From CAIWXH01 sp964555675 (lineage in GTDB: Bacteria > Chloroflexota > Chloroflexia > Chloroflexales > Chloroflexaceae), in the NCBI GenBank assembly GCA_964555675.1, contig CAZKTU010000133.1, forward strand, positions 1 through 16,791: a DNA stretch of 16,791 bases. Direction: 5' to 3'. Position 1 is the first letter of the stretch. Every line of letters starts with the position of its first letter. Of the stretch, positions 1-6,853 are shown one piece after another. A program made the position numbers and the translations under genes. The notes beneath the pieces were generated by a model. That model was given only the letters and a program-made list of their open reading frames with translations. It was not told the origin of the DNA and made no database searches.

Positions 1-17
1 GAGGGGCGCAGCCCCTC
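1..17 (-). terminator. Hairpin at the 3' end of the DUF2085 gene
   Basis: Seven-base arms GAGGGGC (1-7) and GCCCCTC (11-17) enclose a three-base loop. The stem overlaps the TGA stop of the minus-strand gene above it. Any U-tract would lie to the left of the window, so whether this is an intrinsic terminator cannot be decided here. Confidence 0.35.
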
Positions 18-888
18 AGACCACCAGCCCCAACCCCTCGAGCCAGAAGCGCAGCCACGACATGCTGCCGAGCATGAGCAGGGTCGGGATGAGCGCCACG
101 GCGGCGGGGCGGGCCAGCTGCTTCAGGCTGGTCACCTTGCCCTCGTAGCCCATGAACAGGCTGGTCAGCAGCAGGCAGACCAGGTAGAGCACCCCGGTGA
201 TGCCGAAGAAGGCGATGAAGGCCAGGGGCCAGTAGAGCAGGCCCAGGTTGGCGTAGATCGCCACTAGCACGAGGAAGTCGATCAGCAGGATGCCCAGGAG
301 CTCCCACCAGCTTTTCAGGACGGGCATGTTGTCGTCGACGTCTTTGCGCAGGGTCTTGTTCAGCACCAGGTGCAGCATCACGGCGATCGAGACGCCCATG
401 CCCATGCCGGTGAGGGTGCGCGCCAGGTTGTTCGGCGTGTAGAGGTTCGGCCGGCCGATGTCGGCGAACAGCGAGTTGAAGCCGTCGACGGCCATGATCG
501 CCACGAAGGCCGCCAGGGTCACGCTCAGGTGCCAGGGCGGCAGGCCCCCGGCCCGCCCGCGCCCGATCGCGTAGAGGTAGCCGATGGTCAGCAGGAAGCT
601 GGCGTAGATCCCGCTGTTGCGCGCGCAGAGGGGGAACTGGGCCCCGCCCAGGGTGATATTGTGCTGCTGGGCGCAGACGCCGTGGACGACCGCGTACATC
701 TTCCATTCGAGCGGCGCGCCGGGCCAGAAGAGCAGGGCCGCCAGCAGCACGCCGAACAGGCCGGCGAACAGCCAGAGCCAGGGCCGCTCGACGCGGGCCT
801 CGGGCAGGCCGGGCAGCTCGGCGGGGGCGCGCTCGGCGATCCGCCGTTGGGCCAGGGCGATCACATCGTCGGGGGTGGGCTCGCTCAT
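16..888 (-). CDS. DUF2085 family integral membrane protein
   Basis: The protein has 290 residues and no known activity; the call is membership of the DUF2085 membrane family. The family signature is visible: His69 and Cys72 in VVHGVCAQQ, then PLCARNSGIY (Cys88, Arg90, Gly93, Tyr95), an Asp-Gly-Phe-Asn segment (135-138) and LTGMGMG (159-165). Hydrophobic segments lie near residues 37-54, 94-110, 120-136, 160-176, 197-214, 218-246 and 262-277, giving about seven membrane helices after a hydrophilic N-terminus of about 35 residues. The paired Cys/His residues suggest metal or redox chemistry, but that is inference. Its ATG overlaps the TGA of the upstream thioredoxin-like gene (ATGA), so it is probably translationally coupled to it. 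Confidence 0.82.
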   Translation of the reverse strand: MSEPTPDDVIALAQRRIAERAPAELPGLPEARVERPWLWLFAGLFGVLLAALLFWPGAPLEWKMYAVVHGVCAQQHNITLGGAQFPLCARNSGIYASFLLTIGYLYAIGRGRAGGLPPWHLSVTLAAFVAIMAVDGFNSLFADIGRPNLYTPNNLARTLTGMGMGVSIAVMLHLVLNKTLRKDVDDNMPVLKSWWELLGILLIDFLVLVAIYANLGLLYWPLAFIAFFGITGVLYLVCLLLTSLFMGYEGKVTSLKQLARPAAVALIPTLLMLGSMSWLRFWLEGLGLVV

Positions 889-1454
889 TGGAGTGTGTCG
901 AGGCGCTCTTGCAGCGTCTCGGCGCTGAGGGCGCCGATGTGCTTCGCGCTGATCGTGCCGTCGCTATTGATGAAGTAGCTGACTGGCAGGCTTGTTACGC
1001 TGTAGCGGTCGCCAATATCGCCGGCGATGTTGGCGATCAGCGGGAAGCTGACGCCGACCTTGGGCGCGAAGCGGGCGATCGCCTCGGGCAGCTCGTTGCG
1101 GTTGACCGCCAGCACCAGCAGCTCGCCGCCGGCGCTATCGTAGGCCTGCTGGATGGCCGGCATCTCCTCGACGCAGGGCAGGCACCAGGTGGCCCAGAAG
1201 TTGATCAGCACCGGCTTGCCCCGCAGCTCGCTCAGCTTCTGGGTGGTGCCGTCGGGCAGCACGAAGCTGAAGTCGGGCGCAAGGTCGCCCTCGACCAGCT
1301 TTCCGCTCCCCTGGTCGAGCAGACGGCTCTCGGCGGCGATCGTCGCGCCCCCGGCGTCGAGGCTGGCCGGCGTCGGCGCCGGGCTCTGGCCCCCACAGGC
1401 CGCCAGGGCGATGGCAAGGGCGGCAAAGAGGATGACGTGCTTCATAGGCTTCAT
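885..1454 (-). CDS. TlpA/ResA-like thioredoxin-fold lipoprotein
   Basis: The protein is an exported thiol-disulfide oxidoreductase-like protein of 189 residues. A short signal peptide ends in the lipobox LAAC (Cys20), so it is probably lipid-anchored. A Ser/Pro/Ala-rich linker leads to an AhpC/TSA- or redoxin-type domain starting at APDFSF (59-64). The domain contains the active site WCLPC (Cys91, Cys94) and the cis-proline loop SLPVSYF (Pro157). The family reduces or isomerises disulfides outside the cytoplasm, often for cytochrome c or cell-wall proteins; the substrate here is unknown. Neither the first ATG (1454) nor an in-frame ATG at 1445 has a Shine-Dalgarno. A TATAAT box overlaps the first ATG, so transcripts starting there would use 1445 (MKHVILF), which is an equally good signal peptide. 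The gene sits 31 bases after the zinc-ribbon gene and overlaps the DUF2085 gene by four bases. Confidence 0.9.
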   Translation of the reverse strand: MKPMKHVILFAALAIALAACGGQSPAPTPASLDAGGATIAAESRLLDQGSGKLVEGDLAPDFSFVLPDGTTQKLSELRGKPVLINFWATWCLPCVEEMPAIQQAYDSAGGELLVLAVNRNELPEAIARFAPKVGVSFPLIANIAGDIGDRYSVTSLPVSYFINSDGTISAKHIGALSAETLQERLDTLQ

Positions 1455-1458
1455 TATA
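1453..1458 (-). promoter_or_regulatory. Consensus -10 box (TATAAT) before the thioredoxin-like gene
   Basis: TATAAT reads on the minus strand seven bases before the ATG at 1445 and overlaps the ATG at 1454. If used, transcription would begin at or one base before the 1445 ATG, giving a leaderless mRNA. No convincing -35 is visible. This would be an internal promoter after the zinc-ribbon gene. Confidence 0.4.
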
Positions 1459-1485
1459 GCAGGGCCAGGGCGCGCGGTGGGCCCT

Positions 1486-2589
1486 TCAGTCCTTGATCCG
1501 CGCGAGCTGCCCGCGCCGAAAGACGATCACCACCCGCTCGGCCCCGTAGCGGGCCTGGGCCGCGGTGAGGATTACGCCGTCGTGGCCGCGCCGGTCGAGC
1601 CACCACTCGGCGGCCAGGGCTGGCTCGAGGTCGAGCCCCAGGCCCTTCGCCTCGGCCCTGATCGCCTTGAGCCGCTCGCCCCATTCGGCGAGGCTGCAGA
1701 CCAGCGGGCGCTCGACGCGGGCGCGGTAGCGGGCCGGGGCCACGCTCGGCAGCAGCCGGCCCCACCAGGGCCGCCCGCCCTCGTCGCCCTCGCGCAGCGG
1801 GATCAAGGTGATCCCGCGGCCCACCGGCGTGTGCTCCTGCATCACCTGGTCGCGGTAGAGCCTGTAGGCCCCCGGGGCCTGCGAGCCCTGGGCCCACAGG
1901 TTGGCCTCGGGCGCGACCAGCAGCGCCGGCTCGTCGGCCAGGTCGGCCACCCGCGCCACCCGCGGCGGGGCCATAATCTGGATCTGCGGCAGCGGCCGAT
2001 CCTCCAGGATCTGCCCCGCACTGTCGCGCCAGGCGGCGGCGGCGACCTGCATCGGGCCGTCGCGGCGCAGCCCGAAGCGGAAGCCCCGCCGCTCTTTGCC
2101 CTCCCAGGCCCGCGAGCTGGCGACCACCTCGACCAGCAGGCGCAGACCCGCGCCGCAGCCGTCGGCGGGGAACCACTCGACCGGGGCGCGGAAGTGGAAG
2201 GTCATCTGCGGGCCGTCGGCGCTGCTGCCCGCCGGCTGCCAGCCGCGGCCGATCAGCCCGCTCCAGCCGCCGCGCACCGGGCGCAGGGGCGGGTAGATCG
2301 CCACGACATCGGTCGGGCCGGGGGGCTGGTCGAGCACCCACAGTCCCGGCGGCACCGCCCCCGAGGCCGGCAGCTTCACCGTGCCGCCGATCACCTGCTG
2401 CTCGACCCCGGCGTTGGGCAGGCGCACCGTGGGGCCAGTGGCCGGGGACTCGCCCGGCGCGTTCTCATCCTGGTCGCCGCCGCGCACCGCTTCGCCGCAG
2501 GCGATACAGAAGCGGGCCCCACCGGGCGGCAGGGCGGCCCCGCAGTGGGGACAAAACTTCGCTGGGCGCGTTACTATATCCTCATCCAT
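1486..2589 (-). CDS. Zinc-ribbon N-terminus protein of unknown function
   Basis: I do not recognise the main body of this 367-residue protein. The N-terminus is a zinc ribbon with two knuckles, CPHC (Cys13, Cys16) and CIAC (Cys28, Cys31), of the double-zinc-ribbon type common at the start of bacterial regulatory or scaffold proteins. A disordered Gly/Pro/Glu-rich stretch (about 36-95) follows and contains TVRLP (54-58) and TVKLP (70-74). The remaining 270 residues look globular, with alternating beta-like segments (for example 148-157, 166-186, 339-365), and have no clear membrane helix or signal peptide, so the protein is probably cytoplasmic. The start at 2589 has only a weak purine-rich stretch upstream. 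It leads the unit with the thioredoxin-like and DUF2085 genes and is divergent from the propeller gene. Confidence 0.72.
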   Translation of the reverse strand: MDEDIVTRPAKFCPHCGAALPPGGARFCIACGEAVRGGDQDENAPGESPATGPTVRLPNAGVEQQVIGGTVKLPASGAVPPGLWVLDQPPGPTDVVAIYPPLRPVRGGWSGLIGRGWQPAGSSADGPQMTFHFRAPVEWFPADGCGAGLRLLVEVVASSRAWEGKERRGFRFGLRRDGPMQVAAAAWRDSAGQILEDRPLPQIQIMAPPRVARVADLADEPALLVAPEANLWAQGSQAPGAYRLYRDQVMQEHTPVGRGITLIPLREGDEGGRPWWGRLLPSVAPARYRARVERPLVCSLAEWGERLKAIRAEAKGLGLDLEPALAAEWWLDRRGHDGVILTAAQARYGAERVVIVFRRGQLARIKD

Positions 2590-2603
2590 AGTTTCTGCAA
2601 TGG

Positions 2604-2612
2604 TGCTAGAAT
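2604..2612 (+). promoter_or_regulatory. Extended -10 promoter candidate for the PD40-repeat gene
   Basis: TGC-TAGAAT matches an extended -10 (TGn plus five of six bases of TATAAT). It would start transcription about 38 bases before the ATG at 2657. The -35 position falls on the start of the divergent gene and shows no consensus. Confidence 0.38.
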
Positions 2613-2656
2613 TTTGCGTGCCGTCTAGCCACGTTTTTCTAGCTGGAGTTTAGGTT

Positions 2657-4330
2657 ATGTTCCACCCTGAAAGCCGGCTGGCTACCAAGCTTCGCTCGCG
2701 CCTCGGCCTGCCCGCCATCCTCGCCCTCGGCACGTTGAGCCTGGTCAGCCTGCTCATCCCGTCGTTCGTCGCAGCCCTCACCCTCGGGCAGGTGCGCGAA
2801 CTGGCAACTCCTATTGTACGCAATGTGCTGCTCACACCAGATGGCAATCGCGCCATTTACGTGAACTTCGACCCCAACACGGGCCTTTCGCGCCTGCTCA
2901 GTGTCCCCTTCGAAGGTGGGGCGCCTACGCCGCTTGGCGTGGCCCCTGCGCCGACGCAGGGCGCTATCGACGATGTTCAGCTCAGTACAAGCGGTAATTT
3001 TGTCGTCTGGCTTGCCCGTTCGGCCTTCGACGCGCCAGCGCAGCTCTACAGCGTCGCACCGGCCGGCGGGACGGTGGCGCGCCTCAATGGCGATCTCGGT
3101 GTCGGTCGGGCTGTAATCGCCTTCCGCATCACCGCCGACAGCAGCTCGGTGATCTACGAAGTTGGCCCCCAACCCGGGGTCGGCTCGGGTTCGAGCGAGC
3201 TCTACCTGGCGCCGATTGCGGGCGGCCAGCCGCGGCTGATCAGCGCGCCAACGAGTGGCGAACAGGGTGTCCGCTCGTGGACTCTGAGCACGAATGGCAG
3301 CAGGCTTGTCTATGCGCTCCAGGCCTCCAGCCAGCCCACCGCTCAGGTCGACCTGTTCAGCGTGAGCCTCCCGAACGGCAACCCGCTGGCGCTGCCCTTC
3401 AGCACTACCGTTGATGAGTTGGGCCAGTATGAGGTCACCCCTGATGGCGCGACGGTGCTTTTCGTCAGGCGCTACACGCGGCCCGACACACTGATCAGCT
3501 TTGAGCTTTCCAAGGCGCCAGCGGCGGGCGGCGCGGCGACCGTGATCACTCCGTCGACGAGTAGTATGGACGTCCTGAGCTTTGTGATCACCCCCGACAG
3601 CCAGCGCGCGATCGTCTATGTAGGTGGCAATGGCAATCCCGATTTGCAGGATCTTTGGAGTGTCCCGCTCAATGGTAGCCCCGCTGTCAAGCTGGATGCG
3701 GCGCTTAACGACGGTGACCCGATCGGCTTATACAAGGTGAGCCCTGATAGCGCTCGGGTCGTGTTCCGGGTTCAAGGCCCGATTAATGGCGGGTTTCTCT
3801 ATAGCGCGCCCGTCACCGGCGGCGCGCTGGCGACCTTTGCGCCCCTAGTTCAGGGCCCTGGGATCGGATCGACCTACTTTATCACGCCCGATAGCGCGCG
3901 GATCGTCTTTGTGGAGCAGGCCCGCTACTACAGCGCGCCGATCGACGGCAGTGCGCAGCGCATCCCGATCTCGGCCGAGCAAGAGGGGCCGAGCTACAAC
4001 GATACTCTGAATGTCCAGTTCACGCGTGACAGCGCCTACATGCTCTTCCGCGGTCGTACCGCCGGCGATACCGCCACCAGGCTGTTCATTACCCCGCTCG
4101 CCACGACCAGTGTCGGCTCGGTCCTGAGTGGCGATGTGGCCTATGTCGGCGGTCCCCCCGACACTCAGGACGGCGGTCTGGTGAGCATCCGGCAGAGCGC
4201 CGACAGTAGCCGGGTCATCTTCCGCGCCGGGGCCGACCAGTTTTCGGGCCGCGCGCTCTATGCCACGACGATCAGCGGGCTCGGGATCGTCAAGGACAAA
4301 CGGGTTTATCTGCCCGCGCTGAACCGGTAG
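2657..4330 (+). CDS. Exported PD40/TolB-like beta-propeller protein, ten repeats
   Basis: The protein has 557 residues. The N-terminus has basic residues, then a hydrophobic stretch (17-40) ending in FVAA, consistent with a signal peptide or anchor. The rest is built from ten repeats of about 50 residues. Each has a strand motif of the type (I/V)(T/S)PDS-x-R-(V/I)-(V/I)-F, near residues 59, 109, 158, 209, 260, 311, 361, 409, 456 and 513. Each is followed by an L-(Y/F/W)-S-(V/A)-P-x-x-GG turn (for example 130-138, 333-341, 381-389). This is the PD40/WD40-like pattern of TolB and related propellers, which bind proteins or ligands; no catalytic residues are evident. The C-terminus ends in VYLPALNR. 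The start has GGAG at 2645-2648. More codons end in A or T than in neighbouring genes. The ligand is unknown. Confidence 0.85.
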   Translation: MFHPESRLATKLRSRLGLPAILALGTLSLVSLLIPSFVAALTLGQVRELATPIVRNVLLTPDGNRAIYVNFDPNTGLSRLLSVPFEGGAPTPLGVAPAPTQGAIDDVQLSTSGNFVVWLARSAFDAPAQLYSVAPAGGTVARLNGDLGVGRAVIAFRITADSSSVIYEVGPQPGVGSGSSELYLAPIAGGQPRLISAPTSGEQGVRSWTLSTNGSRLVYALQASSQPTAQVDLFSVSLPNGNPLALPFSTTVDELGQYEVTPDGATVLFVRRYTRPDTLISFELSKAPAAGGAATVITPSTSSMDVLSFVITPDSQRAIVYVGGNGNPDLQDLWSVPLNGSPAVKLDAALNDGDPIGLYKVSPDSARVVFRVQGPINGGFLYSAPVTGGALATFAPLVQGPGIGSTYFITPDSARIVFVEQARYYSAPIDGSAQRIPISAEQEGPSYNDTLNVQFTRDSAYMLFRGRTAGDTATRLFITPLATTSVGSVLSGDVAYVGGPPDTQDGGLVSIRQSADSSRVIFRAGADQFSGRALYATTISGLGIVKDKRVYLPALNR

Positions 4331-4339
4331 CGCGGCACA

Positions 4340-4390
4340 GATCAGGGGCCTGTTCGGGCTGCTCACCCCAGTCCGAACAGGCTCCTGATC
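4340..4390. terminator. 18-bp stem hairpin between convergent genes
   Basis: Arms 4340-4357 and 4373-4390 are complementary over 18 bases with a single mismatch (G-U when read from the plus strand), enclosing a 15-base loop. The hairpin lies just after the propeller gene. Its right arm lies inside the last codons of the channel gene, which reads in the opposite direction. It probably serves as a bidirectional transcription stop, but no U-tract flanks either side, so the mechanism is uncertain. Confidence 0.65.
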
Positions 4391-5877
4391 CGTCCGAGGA
4401 TGTTGGGCGCCTCGGCCTCGCCATTGGCGCTCTCTGTGGGCGTGTGCGCGGCCAGGGCGGTGCGGCTCTCGACGCCGCGCCGCTCGAGGGCCTCGCTCAG
4501 GCGCTCGGGCAGGGCCGGGTTGGCGTCGAGCAGGGGGGCCAGGGCCTCGCGCCCGACGATCAGCGCGCTGGTCTCCTCCTCGGCGATCACCGTGGCCCGC
4601 CGCGGCGTGCCCGTCAGCAGGGCCATCTCGCCGAAGAAGTCGCCGGCGAGCAGCTCGGTGACGCGCACCGCCTGCCCGCCCGGCTCGTGGGCGGTTTCGA
4701 CCCGCACCCGCCCCGCGACGATTACGAACAATGTGTCGCCGGCCTCGCCCTGCCGCACCAGCACCTCGCCCCGCCCATAGATTCGCTCGATCGCACGGGC
4801 GGCCAGGGCGCCCTGCTCCGCGGCGCTGAGCCCGGCGAACAGCTCGACCCTGCCGATTAGGGCCTCGACCCGGCTCAGGCTGCGGGCCTGCTCCTCGCCG
4901 CTGAGGCGCGGGTCGGCCTCGTGGACCAGCAGCTCGCGCATGGGCGTGGGCAGGCGCAGGCCGGCCCGGCGGGCGTGATACCACATACTGGTCATCACCG
5001 CGTCGCGGGTCTCGATGTAGCGCTCGTAGCCGTGCATCCAGAACTTGACGTCGTAGGTGACGCTGTACTCGCCATAGGCCACCAGCCGCACGCCGGGGGC
5101 CGGGTCGCTCAGCACTCCCTCGGCCTCGCGGGCGGCTCGGGCCAGAACCTCTTTGGCCAGGCCTGGCGGGTGCTCGGGCGCGAGGGCGATCTGCACGTGC
5201 AGGGCCTGCAGCGGCGAGCCCAGGGTGTAGTTGTTGATCTCGGCCTGGGCCAGGTTGGCGTTGGGCACCACCACGTGGGTATTGTCCACGGTGACGAAGC
5301 GGGTCGCCCGCCAGCTCATCTCGAGCACCTTGAGCGGCTGCTCGCGCAGCTGCACCCAGTCGCCCGGCGCGAAGGGCTGCTCGACCTGCAGGGCCACCCC
5401 GGCGATCACATTGCGCAGCAGGTCTTGCAGGGCCAGGCCGATCACCGCCGAGGCGACCGTCGAGGAGATCACGATCGAGCTGAGCGGCACCCCGAAGACC
5501 CGGTTGATCGCCAGCAGCACCAGGGCCACCAGGGCCACGCCGCGCAAGATGTCGCGGGCCAAGCGCGGCACCGCTAGGCCGCGGCGCGACATCGAGCGCT
5601 CGAAGGCCAGGAACTCGAGCAGGTCGAAGCAGATATAGCCCCAGCTAACCAGCAGCGTCGCGACCAGTAGCGCGCGCAGCCAGCCCGGCGGCAGCAGGCC
5701 CTCGCCGTCGAGGAAGAGTGCGATGGCGAGTAAGAGCGTGGCCGCCAGATACAGCGGCCCGAGCGAGCGCACCCGGCTCGCTCGGCCCAGGAGCCGGAAG
5801 ATCAGCAGCAAGAGCGCGGCGACGCCGAGGCTCAGGGCCACGGGGGGCAGCAGGGTGAGAAGCGAGGTATATGGCAT
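4363..5877 (-). CDS. MscS-type mechanosensitive channel with C-terminal cyclic nucleotide-binding domain
   Basis: From the ATG at 5877 the protein has 504 residues. It has about four N-terminal membrane segments (near 11-30, 41-56, 67-91, 110-129), then the MscS pore-lining and beta-domain signature: VIGLALQDLLRNVIAG (145-160) and EQPFAPGDWV (166-175). A mixed alpha/beta region follows. A cyclic nucleotide-binding domain occupies about 345-465, with its phosphate-binding cassette FGEMALLTGTPRRATV at 415-430. MscS proteins release solutes on membrane tension; the fused domain suggests gating or modulation by cAMP, cGMP or a similar ligand. The frame stays open to 5952, but that extension lacks a membrane-protein start and would run across a TATAAT box, so I prefer 5877. 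The gene converges on the propeller gene and diverges from DedA. Confidence 0.92.
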   Translation of the reverse strand: MPYTSLLTLLPPVALSLGVAALLLLIFRLLGRASRVRSLGPLYLAATLLLAIALFLDGEGLLPPGWLRALLVATLLVSWGYICFDLLEFLAFERSMSRRGLAVPRLARDILRGVALVALVLLAINRVFGVPLSSIVISSTVASAVIGLALQDLLRNVIAGVALQVEQPFAPGDWVQLREQPLKVLEMSWRATRFVTVDNTHVVVPNANLAQAEINNYTLGSPLQALHVQIALAPEHPPGLAKEVLARAAREAEGVLSDPAPGVRLVAYGEYSVTYDVKFWMHGYERYIETRDAVMTSMWYHARRAGLRLPTPMRELLVHEADPRLSGEEQARSLSRVEALIGRVELFAGLSAAEQGALAARAIERIYGRGEVLVRQGEAGDTLFVIVAGRVRVETAHEPGGQAVRVTELLAGDFFGEMALLTGTPRRATVIAEEETSALIVGREALAPLLDANPALPERLSEALERRGVESRTALAAHTPTESANGEAEAPNILGRIRSLFGLG

Positions 5878-5886
5878 CACAGCGGG

Positions 5887-5892
5887 ATTATA
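5887..5892 (-). promoter_or_regulatory. Consensus -10 box (TATAAT) for the MscS-CNBD gene, leaderless layout
   Basis: TATAAT on the minus strand ends nine bases before the ATG at 5877, and there is no Shine-Dalgarno. Normal spacing would put the transcript start about three bases before the ATG. The -35 position (5910-5915) reads CGCAGA, which is a poor match. Confidence 0.5.
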
Positions 5893-6013
5893 CCCGAGAA
5901 CGCGCGCCGTCTGCGGCGCGGCGCGGCCTGTCACGCAGCCCGTAGGCCCCAAACGATAGCGTGTCGTTGGTATGGCGCGGGCAGTATTCTTGCAGCATTG
6001 TCAGGGTGAGCGC

Positions 6014-6042
6014 TTGACGCCGACCGGGTCCTCACCTACCAT
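6014..6042 (+). promoter_or_regulatory. Sigma-70-like promoter for the DedA gene
   Basis: TTGACG (6014-6019) and TACCAT (6037-6042) are separated by exactly 17 bases. The predicted transcript starts near 6049, about 30 bases before the ATG at 6081, leaving room for the AAGGA at 6066-6070. Confidence 0.55.
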
Positions 6043-6080
6043 AGCCACGACGGTATCGGCTACGTAAGGAAAGTGAGCCA

Positions 6081-6722
6081 ATGGCTTCATTGATGGAAAC
6101 GGTGCGCCTCTGGATCGAGCAGATTATGACGGCCCTGGGCTACCCAGGTATCGCCCTGATCATGCTGGTTGAGAATCTCTTCCCGCCTATCCCCTCCGAG
6201 CTGGTGATGCCCCTGGCCGGATTCCTGGTGGCCCAGGGCCAGTTCACCTTCTTCGGGGCGATTCTGGCCGGCACCATCGGGTCGGTTTTAGGGGCCCTCG
6301 CCCTCTACTATATCGGTCGCATTGCCGGCGAGCCTGTGGTCCGGCCTTTTATCCGCAACTACGGCAAGTGGTTCCTGCTCTCCGAAGAGGACCTCGATAA
6401 GGCCCTGAATGTCTTCGGTCGCCACGGCGACATCATGGTCTTCACCGGCCGGGTCATCCCGCTGATCCGCAGCCTGATCTCGCTGCCCGCCGGCATGAAG
6501 GGCATGCCCGTCGGCCGCTTCCTGCTGCTCACCACCCTGGGCTCGGCGGTCTGGACGACCCTGCTCACCGTGGCCGGCTACATCCTGGGCGCCAACTGGT
6601 CGCGCGTGGTCGATTTTATCAGCGACTACCAGAAGGTCGTCCTCGGCCTGCTCGCCGCCGGCGTGATCTACTTTGTCGTGCGCCGCGTCCTCGAGATGCG
6701 CCGCAAGAGCCAGGTCGCCTAG
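6081..6722 (+). CDS. DedA family membrane protein (VTT/SNARE-associated domain)
   Basis: The protein has 213 residues, the usual length for DedA proteins. These are inner-membrane proteins implicated in undecaprenyl-phosphate or phospholipid translocation and membrane homeostasis. Visible hallmarks are ENLFPPIPSE (31-40), the Gly-rich G-x-x-x-G segment at 64-76, and the motif FTGRVIPLIRSLISLPAG (121-138) with its conserved arginines (Arg124, Arg130), followed by MPVGRF (142-147). Hydrophobic segments lie near 20-52, 56-80, 148-170 and 183-202, the 124-140 region is probably re-entrant, and the tail is basic. The start at 6081 has AAGGA ten bases upstream; an in-frame ATG at 6093 is less likely. 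It has its own promoter and terminator, so it is probably monocistronic. The transported lipid cannot be told from sequence. Confidence 0.93.
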   Translation: MASLMETVRLWIEQIMTALGYPGIALIMLVENLFPPIPSELVMPLAGFLVAQGQFTFFGAILAGTIGSVLGALALYYIGRIAGEPVVRPFIRNYGKWFLLSEEDLDKALNVFGRHGDIMVFTGRVIPLIRSLISLPAGMKGMPVGRFLLLTTLGSAVWTTLLTVAGYILGANWSRVVDFISDYQKVVLGLLAAGVIYFVVRRVLEMRRKSQVA

Positions 6723-6744
6723 CTCCTGCTCCCCACCCAATGCG

Positions 6745-6778
6745 GCCCCCGCTCTTCCAGCGAAGAGCGGGGGCTTTG
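6745..6778 (+). terminator. Intrinsic terminator after the DedA gene
   Basis: Perfect 12-base arms (6745-6756 and 6763-6774) enclose a six-base loop and are followed by TTTGT. It lies 22 bases after the DedA stop. It also argues against extending the next gene upstream to an ATG at 6740, since that start would put the stem inside the coding region. Confidence 0.85.
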
Positions 6779-6788
6779 TCGATCCGCC

Positions 6789-6817
6789 TTGCGGCGACCG
6801 GCGGCAGGTGCTATCCT
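6789..6817 (+). promoter_or_regulatory. Promoter candidate for the Asp-box gene pair
   Basis: TTGCGG (6789-6794) and TATCCT (6812-6817) are 17 bases apart. The -10 is preceded by TGC, giving an extended -10. The predicted start is near 6824, about 30 bases before the ATG at 6854. Confidence 0.45.
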
Positions 6818-6841
6818 TCGTCGGCGGGAGGAGGCAGCCGC

Positions 6842-6847
6842 AGGAGG
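6842..6847 (+). promoter_or_regulatory. Strong ribosome-binding site fixing the start of the first Asp-box gene
   Basis: AGGAGG lies six bases before the ATG at 6854. It decides between this start and the in-frame ATG at 6740, which has no such site and lies before the DedA terminator stem. Confidence 0.8.
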
Positions 6848-6853
6848 CGAGGC

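Noticed and set aside
1153..2628. Long open frame on the plus strand across the zinc-ribbon and thioredoxin-like genes
   Set aside because: Its product is rich in Arg, Ala, Gly and Pro with no domain pattern. It lies antisense to a gene with a clear CxxC zinc ribbon and to the thioredoxin-like gene; such frames are common in GC-rich DNA.
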